This document shows positions 6,722-12,482 of a stretch of DNA of 12,482 nucleotides, one piece after another. Origin of the DNA: Oscillospiraceae bacterium (lineage in GTDB: Bacteria > Bacillota > Clostridia > Oscillospirales > Ruminococcaceae); contig CAAEOA010000256.1 of NCBI GenBank assembly GCA_900757485.1, positions 1 to 12,482 on the forward strand, written 5' to 3'. The notes under the pieces were generated by a model. It ran no database searches. It was not told where the DNA came from and was given only the letters and a program-made list of their open reading frames with translations. Positions within the stretch are counted from its first letter, which is position 1. Each line of letters opens with the position of its first letter. Both the position numbers and the translations under genes were made by a program.

Positions 6722-7030
6722 TGCTTGTAAGACTATTATACCCCAACCATAGAAATATCGCAATAAAATTTTTTTCGCTGAATCGGCTTTGCTTTTTGCC
6801 GAAAACAAGCAAAATCGCTTTCTTTCAGGGTGATTTATCAGGATGAGCCTTGCCCTCCGCGGTTTGACACAGACACCTAATTGCCGGTTTCGTAATATGA
6901 TAAAACAGATAACGATTCCCTGCTGCATTTTATTCTCCCCAAAAATGCGGCGCAGTGATTAAACTTGTTTTTTTTGGCAAAAATAACTCTGACCGATAAA
7001 ACAAACGAGAAGATTGGAGTGTGAATCAGG

Positions 7031-7402
7031 ATGTCTGTCAGACGGGGAGAAATATATTATGCTGATTTAAGCCCGGTCGTCGGTTCTGAGCAAGGCGGTG
7101 TCCGTCCTGTGCTCATCGTGCAGAACGACGTGGGAAACAAATACAGTCCGACCGTGATTGCGGCGGCAATTACCAGCCAAAAGGAAAAATCCAAACTGCC
7201 GACCCACATAGAAATCAACGCGCAAAACTGCGGACTTGCAAAGAACTCGGTAGTGCTGTTAGAGCAGATCCGCACCATTGATAAAAAAAGATTGAAAGAA
7301 CGTATGGGAATGCTGGATGAAGATGCAATGTATCAGGTAAATTCTGCTTTGTCCATCAGCTTTGGTTTAGGCGCTGAATCGATCAACCGTTACGTTACAT
7401 AA
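7031..7402 (+). CDS. mazF: MazF/PemK-family mRNA endoribonuclease toxin
   Basis: The 123-residue protein matches Bacillus NdoA (EndoA/MazF) closely along its length. MSVRRGEIYYADLSPVVGSE is followed by QGGVRPVLIVQNDVGN, which covers the usual catalytic Arg region. Then come SPTVIAAAIT and KLPTHIEI, and VVLLEQIRTIDKKRL carries the conserved Glu-Gln-Ile-Arg block. Family members cut single-stranded mRNA at short specific sequences (UACAU for the Bacillus enzyme) and are neutralised by a small MazE-type antitoxin. No antitoxin gene is visible on either side: the 300 nt upstream holds only a 39-codon frame with no ribbon-helix-helix character, and a terminator follows directly. GGAG lies 11 nt before the ATG. 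The gene appears to be transcribed alone. About seven extra residues (GAESINRYVT end) extend past the usual C-terminus. Confidence 0.92.
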   Translation: MSVRRGEIYYADLSPVVGSEQGGVRPVLIVQNDVGNKYSPTVIAAAITSQKEKSKLPTHIEINAQNCGLAKNSVVLLEQIRTIDKKRLKERMGMLDEDAMYQVNSALSISFGLGAESINRYVT

Positions 7403-7427
7403 AAAACATAACTGCGGTTGAAAGACA

Positions 7428-7473
7428 AACACCTTTCTGCGGTATATTCTACCGCCGGAAGGTGTTGTTTTTA
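7428..7473 (+). terminator. intrinsic terminator of mazF
   Basis: A 17-bp stem with one mismatch runs from AACACCTTTC on the left to its complement ending GGTGTT at 7466, with a loop of about 5 nt. It is followed by GTTTTTA. It begins 25 nt after the mazF stop, so mazF is probably monocistronic. Confidence 0.9.
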
Positions 7474-7590
7474 TACTGTATGTATTTTTCTGAAAACATA
7501 TACTATTCGCAGTATATAAGAAAGATGTCTACTCGTTGTGTTTGTTTGAAACAACAATTTTTTGCATGTAACTTTAGTCAAAATGCCGGA

Positions 7591-7619
7591 TTGACATTGG
7601 ATACCGTATATGCTATTAT
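7591..7619 (+). promoter_or_regulatory. sigma-A-type promoter of the LacI-family gene
   Basis: A perfect -35 TTGACA (7591-7596) and a -10 TATTAT (7614-7619) are exactly 17 nt apart. The start point should fall near 7626, about 80 nt before the ATG. Confidence 0.85.
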
Positions 7620-7627
7620 GTAGTTGA

Positions 7628-7641
7628 TGTTAGCGCAAACA
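7628..7641. promoter_or_regulatory. LacI/GalR-type operator (or cre site) at the regulator's own promoter
   Basis: TGTTAGCGCAAACA is a 14-bp palindrome with a central CG and one mismatched pair, placed at about +2. This fits autorepression by the LacI-family protein encoded just downstream. It also fits the CcpA cre consensus at 13 of 14 positions, so catabolite control is the alternative. Confidence 0.65.
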
Positions 7642-7704
7642 ATTCTAAAAAACAGATTTTATAATTGATAAGTTAGCCAATTTGCTTAAAAACGGGGTGA
7701 TTAA

Positions 7705-8757
7705 ATGGCAACGTTGGACGATGTGGCATTGCTGTCCCAAGTATCTGCTATGACGGTTTCGCGCGTAATCAATAACAAGGACGGCGTCTCCGCAAAAACA
7801 CGGGAAAAAGTGATGTCAGCGATCCGGGAGCTAAATTACCGCCCCAATTTGGTAGCCAGATGTCTTGCCACTAATCACACAAATTCTGTGGGTGTTTTGG
7901 TTTCCAGGTTAGAAAACCCTGTTTATTCTGTGATTGTCTCTGGTATTAATAAAGCTGCAACCGAGTGCGGTATGGATATCATCTTGGGCAGTGGACAGGA
8001 CACAGAAAGCTTGATTAAAAGCGCAAATACTTTGATGAGCAAACAAATTGACGGTTTGATCGTTCTCCCGATAGAAACACGAACCAATAATTCGGATTTA
8101 GATATTGCATCCATGGTACGTTTTTATAAAGATTTTGAATCGATATCCGAGGAAGCCTCCCAAAACGGACTGCCGGTTATCCTGATGGAAGATTACCGTA
8201 TTACCGGTGTTTCGGGTTGGGTACGGGAAGATTATAAAGGCGGCGCAAAGTTAGCGGTTAATTATCTATGCCAAAATGGACATAAAAAAATAGGCGTTAT
8301 CTGTCATAAGTTTAATGACCGGGGAATATGGAACGAGCGGTACCAGGGCTTTTTGGAAGCAATGGAGGAAAACGGCTGTCCAATCAACGCAAATTATAAT
8401 GACAGCTCTTATGATTCGGTGGAGGACGGCTTTAAAGCAGGTATGCGGCTGTTTTCCAAATCCGATCTTCCGACGGCGATTTATTGCGCGAACGATGAAA
8501 TTGCAGTAGGGCTCTTAAATGCCGCCATAACCTGTAAGTTGAAAGTTCCGGAAGATATCTCGATTATCGGACATGACGGGAGCTTATACAGTGAAATTTC
8601 TTGCCCCCGCCTAACAACGGTTTCGATTCAGCCTTACGAAATCGGCAGAACCTGTATGGAACAGGTTTATCATCAAATTTGCGGCAAAAAGGTTTCGGAT
8701 GTCCGGGTGGTAGAGCCAAAACTGATTGAAGGGGAAAGCGTAAAAAAATTAATCTAA
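7705..8757 (+). CDS. LacI/GalR-family transcriptional regulator
   Basis: This 350-residue protein opens with the LacI helix-turn-helix: residues 2-24 include TLDDVALLSQVS and MTVSRVINN. The hinge segment NYRPNLVARCLA (44-55) follows, where Leu54 is the usual minor-groove intercalating residue. The rest is the periplasmic-binding-protein-like sensor: SVGVLV, ENPVYSVIVSGI, DGLIVLP, GHKKIGVICH, CANDEIAVGLLNAA, DISIIGHDG and CPRLTTVSIQPYEIG. It carries a slightly long insertion after DGLIVLPIETR. The protein should bind DNA as a dimer and respond to a sugar or sugar derivative, which I cannot name. GGGGTG about 7 nt before the ATG is the ribosome binding site. The operator in its own promoter and the related one before the secreted-protein/ABC operon suggest that it controls both. 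Confidence 0.93.
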   Translation: MATLDDVALLSQVSAMTVSRVINNKDGVSAKTREKVMSAIRELNYRPNLVARCLATNHTNSVGVLVSRLENPVYSVIVSGINKAATECGMDIILGSGQDTESLIKSANTLMSKQIDGLIVLPIETRTNNSDLDIASMVRFYKDFESISEEASQNGLPVILMEDYRITGVSGWVREDYKGGAKLAVNYLCQNGHKKIGVICHKFNDRGIWNERYQGFLEAMEENGCPINANYNDSSYDSVEDGFKAGMRLFSKSDLPTAIYCANDEIAVGLLNAAITCKLKVPEDISIIGHDGSLYSEISCPRLTTVSIQPYEIGRTCMEQVYHQICGKKVSDVRVVEPKLIEGESVKKLI

Positions 8758-8772
8758 GCGCTTTGCTTGCCT

Positions 8773-8803
8773 GATGTCTTTTTACGACATCCCCCTTTTA
8801 TTT
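8773..8803 (+). terminator. weak terminator after the LacI-family gene
   Basis: GATGTC (8773-8778) pairs with GACATC (8786-8791) around TTTTTAC, followed by CCCCC and TTTTATTT. The stem is short and the T-run is delayed by five Cs, so termination is only probable. Confidence 0.45.
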
Positions 8804-8813
8804 GCTTGTTTTT

Positions 8814-8838
8814 ATAAAAAATAGTCGACTTAAAAAAT
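8814..8838. repeat. 25-bp direct repeat with AGTCGACT core, copy 1
   Basis: The unit is identical to the copy at 8896-8920. It centres on the palindrome AGTCGACT, flanked by A-runs. It could be one of a pair of regulator sites upstream of the ABC operon. Confidence 0.8.
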
Positions 8839-8867
8839 CCAAGGTTTATTTTTTGTTATTCCACGAC

Positions 8868-8886
8868 GGATTTGCTTTACAAATCC
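8868..8886. other. 7-bp hairpin between the two 25-bp repeats
   Basis: GGATTTG and CAAATCC pair perfectly around CTTTA. No T-run follows directly. The hairpin lies midway between the repeats, so it could be part of one regulatory module. Confidence 0.45.
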
Positions 8887-8895
8887 TGTTTCATA

Positions 8896-8920
8896 ATAAA
8901 AAATAGTCGACTTAAAAAAT
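8896..8920. repeat. 25-bp direct repeat with AGTCGACT core, copy 2
   Basis: This is an exact copy of 8814-8838, 82 bp downstream. It ends about 35 nt before the LacI/cre-type palindrome. Confidence 0.8.
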
Positions 8921-8954
8921 ATATTATAAAATCGATATATTTTTTGTCAAAAAA

Positions 8955-8968
8955 TGTTAGCGCTAAAG
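8955..8968. promoter_or_regulatory. LacI/cre-type operator before the secreted-protein/ABC operon
   Basis: TGTTAGCGCTAAAG contains the perfect 10-bp palindrome TTAGCGCTAA. It shares TGTTAGCGC with the site at the regulator's own promoter. It lies about 200 nt upstream of the first structural gene, which makes that operon the probable second target of the regulator. A CcpA cre site is the alternative. Confidence 0.6.
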
Positions 8969-9163
8969 TTCTAAAAAATACTTTTTTGTTTAATATATTA
9001 ATATTTAATCTTAACATTTCCAATTTATGTAAGAAAGTATTGATGCAATTTGAGTTAGGAAACTGCCGCTCTTCCCGCTTCCAAAAAGACAGAAGGAACC
9101 GCCGGTAAAAACTGAATCAGATTGTATTTGCTAATATTTATTTAAAAAAGGAGATTGATGAAA

Positions 9164-10318
9164 ATGAAAAAAAGTTTTTCGAGAGCAACCGGTCTTTTCT
9201 TGGTACTTACCTTGATTTTTTCTCTTTGCTCCCTGCAAACCTCTGCCGCGACTTATTGGAATCCTATTTCCGGTACTGACAAGTGGGTTGCCATGCCCGG
9301 AAATGAAGTAAACGGTTCGCCGAAACCGTCCAGCATATCACTGGGCAGCAACGGTTTAACAATCGGATACACCGGCGGGGAATATGTTCCCGGCGGCAGC
9401 AACGCGGGTGTAATGTACGCTCTCCCGGTTGACCTGAAAGATTTTTCAGTAGAATTTACAGTAACAAAAAAAGCCGGAGATTACAATCTTCAAAACACCG
9501 GTGTGGACAGTTGGATTTCACTGTGCTTGTTAAATAAGCCCACCGCTTACTTCAATGTAAATAAAGCAGGGCAATCACAGGGAATCGTCACCTTGATCCG
9601 TCCGATGGGGAATACAACCGCATTTGAGATCAATCAGCTGACCAATAGCTGGGGGACTGCATCCAGACGCGCTTACATGTTCCCGGGCAAGATGACAACA
9701 ACCTTTACCGTTCGGATCAAGAAAAATTCATCCGGAACCTATGATTATCTTGTAAACGGTACCAAGGTAGATTTAACAGAAGACGGCGGAAGTGACTTTA
9801 CCAGTGCTTTTACCACGTTAATGGAAAAAGGCAGCGTATATTTCTATATGGGTGTATCTTCTAAAGATTCCGCTCAACAAATTGAATGGCGCATCAGTAA
9901 AATTAACGGTACCGCGGTAAAGGCAGACTCCACAGCCACCTCTTCCGCAGCTCCCAATACTTCGTCCGTTTCCAAGCCCTCTGCGTCCGTTTCCTCAAAG
10001 AGCCAAACCCCAACCGGAAACACATCAACCGGAACAACCAGCAATAAACCCATTGTATCGGCCGGCAGTATCACCGATGCAAGTCAGACAGACAGCGCAG
10101 TATCAACAACAGATATCGACAACACTTCTCAAACCTCCGAAACGACCGGCGACACCCAAACAGAATCCGTTCTCTCCCAGGAAGAAAGCACTGCAAAAGG
10201 AACCGACGCAGAGCCGGACAAAGGTTTTCCGGTTTGGGCAATCGTACTGATTGCGGCAGTCGTTTTAGCTGCAGGCGGTGTTACGGCATTTGTCGTTATC
10301 AAAAAGAAAAAAGCATAA
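9164..10318 (+). CDS. secreted, membrane-anchored beta-rich protein with Ser/Thr-rich stalk
   Basis: The family is not recognised. Counting from the ATG at 9164 (384 residues), the order is as follows. Residues 1 to about 28 are a signal peptide with basic MKKSFSR, a hydrophobic core and cleavage near TSA. Residues 30-250 are an Asn/Gly/Trp/Tyr-rich beta-type domain, as in carbohydrate-binding or LamG-like sandwiches. Residues 254-353 are a low-complexity Ser/Thr-rich stalk. Residues 355-378 are a membrane helix, followed by KKKKA. The globular part should therefore face outwards, tethered to the membrane with no LPxTG motif. Binding a glycan for the ABC importer encoded next is inference from context. 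AAAGGAG is 10 nt before this ATG; an ATG at 9158 is only 4 nt away and a TTG lies at 9155, so starts three residues longer are possible. A hairpin separates it from the sugar-binding protein gene. Confidence 0.75.
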   Translation: MKKSFSRATGLFLVLTLIFSLCSLQTSAATYWNPISGTDKWVAMPGNEVNGSPKPSSISLGSNGLTIGYTGGEYVPGGSNAGVMYALPVDLKDFSVEFTVTKKAGDYNLQNTGVDSWISLCLLNKPTAYFNVNKAGQSQGIVTLIRPMGNTTAFEINQLTNSWGTASRRAYMFPGKMTTTFTVRIKKNSSGTYDYLVNGTKVDLTEDGGSDFTSAFTTLMEKGSVYFYMGVSSKDSAQQIEWRISKINGTAVKADSTATSSAAPNTSSVSKPSASVSSKSQTPTGNTSTGTTSNKPIVSAGSITDASQTDSAVSTTDIDNTSQTSETTGDTQTESVLSQEESTAKGTDAEPDKGFPVWAIVLIAAVVLAAGGVTAFVVIKKKKA

Positions 10319-10348
10319 TTTCGGATCTCTCACACCGAAAGGGACGTC

Positions 10349-10390
10349 AGCGTGAAAAATAATATTTTTCACGCTCCGTTTGTTCTTTTT
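10349..10390 (+). terminator. strong hairpin between the anchored protein and the sugar-binding protein genes
   Basis: AGCGTGAAAAAT (10349-10360) and its exact complement (10364-10375) form a 12-bp stem with an AAT loop. CCGTTTGTTCTTTTT follows. It may be a leaky terminator or a transcript-stabilising hairpin that sets different levels for the two genes, since no strong promoter is visible before 10454. Confidence 0.65.
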
Positions 10391-10453
10391 CACCCGCAAA
10401 TCATTGCGCGCTGCAAAATACCGGTATTAATTCAAAAAGGAATGGTGATTATT

Positions 10454-12034
10454 ATGATTAATAAAAGGCTTCGTGCTGTTTCGTGCTTCCTCTGTGCATT
10501 GCTGGCGGCAGCTTCGTTCTCAGGCTGTACCAAACAGGGCGATCAGGGAAATGCCGACGGAACCGGTACTGACAAGGTGATAAATGACGGTAAACCGGTA
10601 ACAATTATCGTAAGCTTAGGCGAGTATGAACCGACCGACAATGAAGTACCGACTCAAGATGCACCGACCGTTTTTAATTCTACCAGAGAGCTAATCAAAA
10701 AATTTGAAAAAATGTATCCGAATGTCACGGTAGAGGTCGATAAATCACATCCTACCACTGGCGGAGATTATGTGGCAGGTATTAATCAATGGATGCTTCC
10801 CCGTTTGGCAGCCGGCACCCAAATGGATGTAGCAACAAACCTGGGCGGAGCCGGAACATTCGGTGACAGTGACTGGTTCATCGATTTAACCGACATCCTG
10901 CAAACACCCAACGAATATGTTTCGGACGGCGAAAAAGGCAGCGAAAAGTGGATAGACCAATATCCGTCGTACCTTTTCTCAAGCAACTCCATTGTAAACA
11001 CCAAAGGGCAAATCGTTGCAATCCCTTATATGCTGGACTGCGGCTCCCCTACCGCATACTACTATAACAAGAAAATTTTCAATGAATTAAATATTACACC
11101 GCCGAAAACCTGGGAGCAAATGTTCACCGCCTGTGAAAAAATCAAAAAAGCAGGCTATATTCCTTTTGCTCCTAACGCAGTCAACACCAATATTGATCTT
11201 CAGAACTGGGATACACAATTCTCTTTAGGACCGATTTTCGCCATGCTTCAAATGGATGTTCTGGACTATAACAAAGACGGCATGCAGGATTCGGTTGAGC
11301 GTGTAAGAGCAGTAAAAGAAGGAATTTATAATCCTTTAAAAAATACATATGCCATGGATATTTGGAAACAGGTAAAGCGTAAATATGACACAAAGAACAG
11401 CCCGATTTTGCAGGAAGGTTATGAAACCACCGACTACGAACCTTTATGGCAGGAAGGAAAAGTTGCCATTTGGGAAGACGGTATGTGGAAACTGCCGTAT
11501 ATGATCAGTGATACCAGCCTGGACTTCGAATTCGGCATGTTCCCGCCGCCGGTAATATCCAAAGACACCCTTTCTTATCTGCCGGAAGTAGAGTTTACAG
11601 AAAAAGGGCCGAACAAACCGGGAGTACAGGCGTCCTTTACTTTCTTGAAGAAATCGATGGAAGGAAAATCTGCGGCAGTGAAGGAAGCTTGCGTGGAATT
11701 TGTCAAATACATGACCACCTCCACAAATATGTCCGCGGTTGTGCTGGAGAAAAGAGGCGCCGTTCTAGGCTCTACCGTCAATTGTGTGGTTCCTCCGGAG
11801 CTGGAAGACTGGATGAGCCAGCAATTCCCGAAATATCCGTCCACAACAGGATGGCTGACTGCCAACGGCGCAGATTACCGTCAACAAGGCAACAAACTGT
11901 TTGAACAATGGCTTTTAAACAAAATCGATGATAAACAGTTTGCAACGCAGCTAAATGACCTGTCCCAAAAGGATGCAGATGCAATTATAAAGTCTTCTGA
12001 ACTGGATATCTCCGGATGGACGATCAAGGAATAA
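10454..12034 (+). CDS. ABC sugar importer solute-binding lipoprotein (family 1)
   Basis: The 526-residue protein begins with a lipoprotein signal peptide: basic MINKRLR, a hydrophobic core, and the lipobox FSGC with Cys25 as the lipid-bearing residue. A Gly/Asp/Thr-rich spacer follows. The mature part has family-1 solute-binding features: ELIKKFEKMYPNVTVEV, then MLPRLAAGTQMDVATN, WFIDLTDILQ, QIVAIPYMLDCGSPTAYYYN, LNITPPKTWEQMFTACEKIK, and VAIWEDGMWKLPYM. It should sit on the outer face of the membrane and deliver an oligosaccharide or sugar to permeases not in this window. An upstream GTG at 10352 opens the same frame but lies in a hairpin and would put 34 extra residues before the lipoprotein signal, so I reject it. 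AAAAGGA is 12 nt before the chosen ATG. At about 526 residues it is longer than a typical maltose-type binding protein (~400-430). The last gene of the window follows by 25 nt. Confidence 0.92.
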   Translation: MINKRLRAVSCFLCALLAAASFSGCTKQGDQGNADGTGTDKVINDGKPVTIIVSLGEYEPTDNEVPTQDAPTVFNSTRELIKKFEKMYPNVTVEVDKSHPTTGGDYVAGINQWMLPRLAAGTQMDVATNLGGAGTFGDSDWFIDLTDILQTPNEYVSDGEKGSEKWIDQYPSYLFSSNSIVNTKGQIVAIPYMLDCGSPTAYYYNKKIFNELNITPPKTWEQMFTACEKIKKAGYIPFAPNAVNTNIDLQNWDTQFSLGPIFAMLQMDVLDYNKDGMQDSVERVRAVKEGIYNPLKNTYAMDIWKQVKRKYDTKNSPILQEGYETTDYEPLWQEGKVAIWEDGMWKLPYMISDTSLDFEFGMFPPPVISKDTLSYLPEVEFTEKGPNKPGVQASFTFLKKSMEGKSAAVKEACVEFVKYMTTSTNMSAVVLEKRGAVLGSTVNCVVPPELEDWMSQQFPKYPSTTGWLTANGADYRQQGNKLFEQWLLNKIDDKQFATQLNDLSQKDADAIIKSSELDISGWTIKE

Positions 12035-12059
12035 GCCGGTTCTGACAGGAGAACAACCC

Positions 12060-12482
12060 ATGAAAAAATTTAAAAAGTTTATCATCTTAGGTATTATTGT
12101 TTTAGTTTTATTAGGATTGTACGCCTTTGACTTTGCCCGGGCGCAAGATACCCAAATAGAACTGGTTTCCATCACGCCGAAAACTGTTGTTGCAGACCCC
12201 AACCAACCGGTTTTGATCACTTTAAAAGTAAGTAAACATGGTCGGCTTGCAGCAGGAGATAATGTAACCGCCTTAGTAAAAGGCGGAGGAAATCTCAGCG
12301 GAGATAAAATAAAGGTACAGGATGACGGAACCGTAACCTTTAAATATTTCCCGTACAGCTATATTCCCGGCGTTTTTGAAGAAAGCGACGTTGATATTGA
12401 ATTCAGAAATATTTCCGATTCTGTCTTCATCGCCGTTCAAAAGAAAAAAGTGATCACACTGGAAATTAAAAAACCGAGCAGC
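12060..12482 (+). CDS. signal-anchored beta-rich protein, partial (runs off the right edge)
   Basis: The frame is open for 141 codons to the window end with no stop. AGGAG is 8 nt before the ATG, and the gene begins 25 nt after the sugar-binding protein, so it belongs to the same operon. The N-terminus MKKFKKF is followed by a hydrophobic helix to about residue 22, serving as a signal peptide or anchor. ARAQ near residues 26-29 could be a cleavage site. Beyond it the sequence is beta-rich and resembles an Ig-like or Big-type domain (VADPNQPVLITLKVSK, then GDNVTALVKGGGNLSGDK, then DDGTVTFKYFPY), but I do not recognise a named family. An extracellular role next to the sugar-binding protein is likely. 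A permease is not indicated, because only one hydrophobic segment is present. Confidence 0.75.
   Translation, partial: MKKFKKFIILGIIVLVLLGLYAFDFARAQDTQIELVSITPKTVVADPNQPVLITLKVSKHGRLAAGDNVTALVKGGGNLSGDKIKVQDDGTVTFKYFPYSYIPGVFEESDVDIEFRNISDSVFIAVQKKKVITLEIKKPSS

Larger units (their letters stand above)
6269..7030. other. 762-bp gene-free divergent region with repeats and hairpins
   Basis: I find no convincing gene here. The only frames are short translations of the repeats. The stretch holds three copies of a repeat (listed separately), a gtgtcgac inverted repeat, a small ACGGC-TTC-GCCGT hairpin at 6483-6495 and two adjacent strong hairpins at 6647-6685. From about 6722 to 7030 it is AT-rich leader for mazF. 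It separates the leftward acyltransferase operon from rightward mazF, so it must contain promoters for both. I see no strong consensus for either; the best weak candidate for mazF is TTGGCA at 6974 with ATAAAA at 6996. Confidence 0.6.
7403..7704. other. gene-free region between mazF and the LacI-family gene
   Basis: The 302 bp hold the mazF terminator, a consensus promoter and an operator palindrome (each listed separately). The stretch between about 7474 and 7590 is AT-rich; I see no gene or clear structure in it. The leader between operator and start codon is about 60 nt. Confidence 0.6.
8758..9163. other. gene-free AT-rich leader of the ABC operon
   Basis: About 400 bp without a convincing gene; the one longer frame is AT-rich and lacks a ribosome binding site. 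In order it holds a weak terminator, two copies of a 25-bp direct repeat with a hairpin between them, and a LacI/cre-type palindrome. About 180 nt of featureless AT-rich sequence follow, up to the AAAGGAG (9147-9153) of the next gene. A TATATT at 8936-8941, 13 nt before the operator, could be the -10 but has no good -35. Confidence 0.55.

Noticed and set aside
6843..6962. 39-residue frame just upstream of mazF as a possible antitoxin
   Set aside because: It is short, Cys/Pro-rich, has no ribbon-helix-helix or AbrB-like pattern and only a poor ribosome binding site.
8756..8763. AAGCGCTT palindrome at the LacI-family gene's stop as a third operator
   Set aside because: Only the GCGC core agrees with the other two sites, the outer TG...CA positions do not, and it overlaps the stop codon.
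8872..9108. 78-codon plus-strand frame in the AT-rich leader
   Set aside because: It has no ribosome binding site, its composition follows the AT-rich background (Lys/Ile/Phe/Asn), and it overlaps the repeat and operator elements.
10352..10453. GTG at 10352 as start of the sugar-binding protein
   Set aside because: It lies inside a 12-bp hairpin without a ribosome binding site and would place 34 residues before a clear lipoprotein signal peptide.

Overview
The window looks like chromosomal DNA from a low-to-mid GC Gram-positive anaerobe of the class Clostridia, probably of the Ruminococcaceae/Oscillospiraceae kind. The evidence is strong AGGAG-type ribosome binding sites, a Bacillus-type MazF, a YwlG/UPF0340 protein, an RlmA-type rRNA methyltransferase, a lipobox-bearing sugar-binding protein and a LacI-family regulator. 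No ribosomal, tRNA or phage gene is present to fix the genus, so the assignment is inference.

Left part (1-3177, minus strand). A probable three-gene operon reads leftwards: an HSL-type alpha/beta hydrolase, a condensation/BAHD-like acyltransferase with an odd, very basic C-terminal tail, and a zinc-ribbon membrane protein of the DUF6320 type that is interrupted by an in-frame TGA. In front of the hydrolase lies a perfect 14-bp inverted repeat, placed like a repressor operator just downstream of a TATAAT. The substrate of the hydrolase/acyltransferase pair cannot be read from the sequence.

Middle-left (3178-6268, minus strand). An AT-rich small membrane protein gene stands alone between two similar short elements. 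It is followed by an operon (in transcription order) of a membrane acyltransferase-3 family protein, a YwlG/UPF0340 protein whose start overlaps the previous stop, and an RlmA-like 23S rRNA guanine-N1 methyltransferase. A terminator-like hairpin is embedded in the end of the acyltransferase coding sequence.

Centre (6269-7030). A 760-bp gene-free stretch holds three copies of a short repeat; two of them are 53 bp, nearly identical and in direct orientation. It also holds several strong hairpins. The stretch separates the minus-strand operon from a plus-strand mazF toxin gene that has no visible antitoxin gene beside it and ends in a strong terminator.

Right part (7474-12482, plus strand). A LacI-family regulator gene has a consensus promoter and a LacI/cre-type operator just after the start point. 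A second operator with the same TGTTAGCGC core lies in the long AT-rich leader of the next operon. That operon encodes a secreted, membrane-anchored beta-rich protein with a Ser/Thr-rich stalk, a lipoprotein sugar-binding protein of an ABC importer, and the start of a signal-anchored beta-rich protein that runs off the window. The likely reading is a locally regulated carbohydrate capture and uptake system whose permeases lie to the right of the window.
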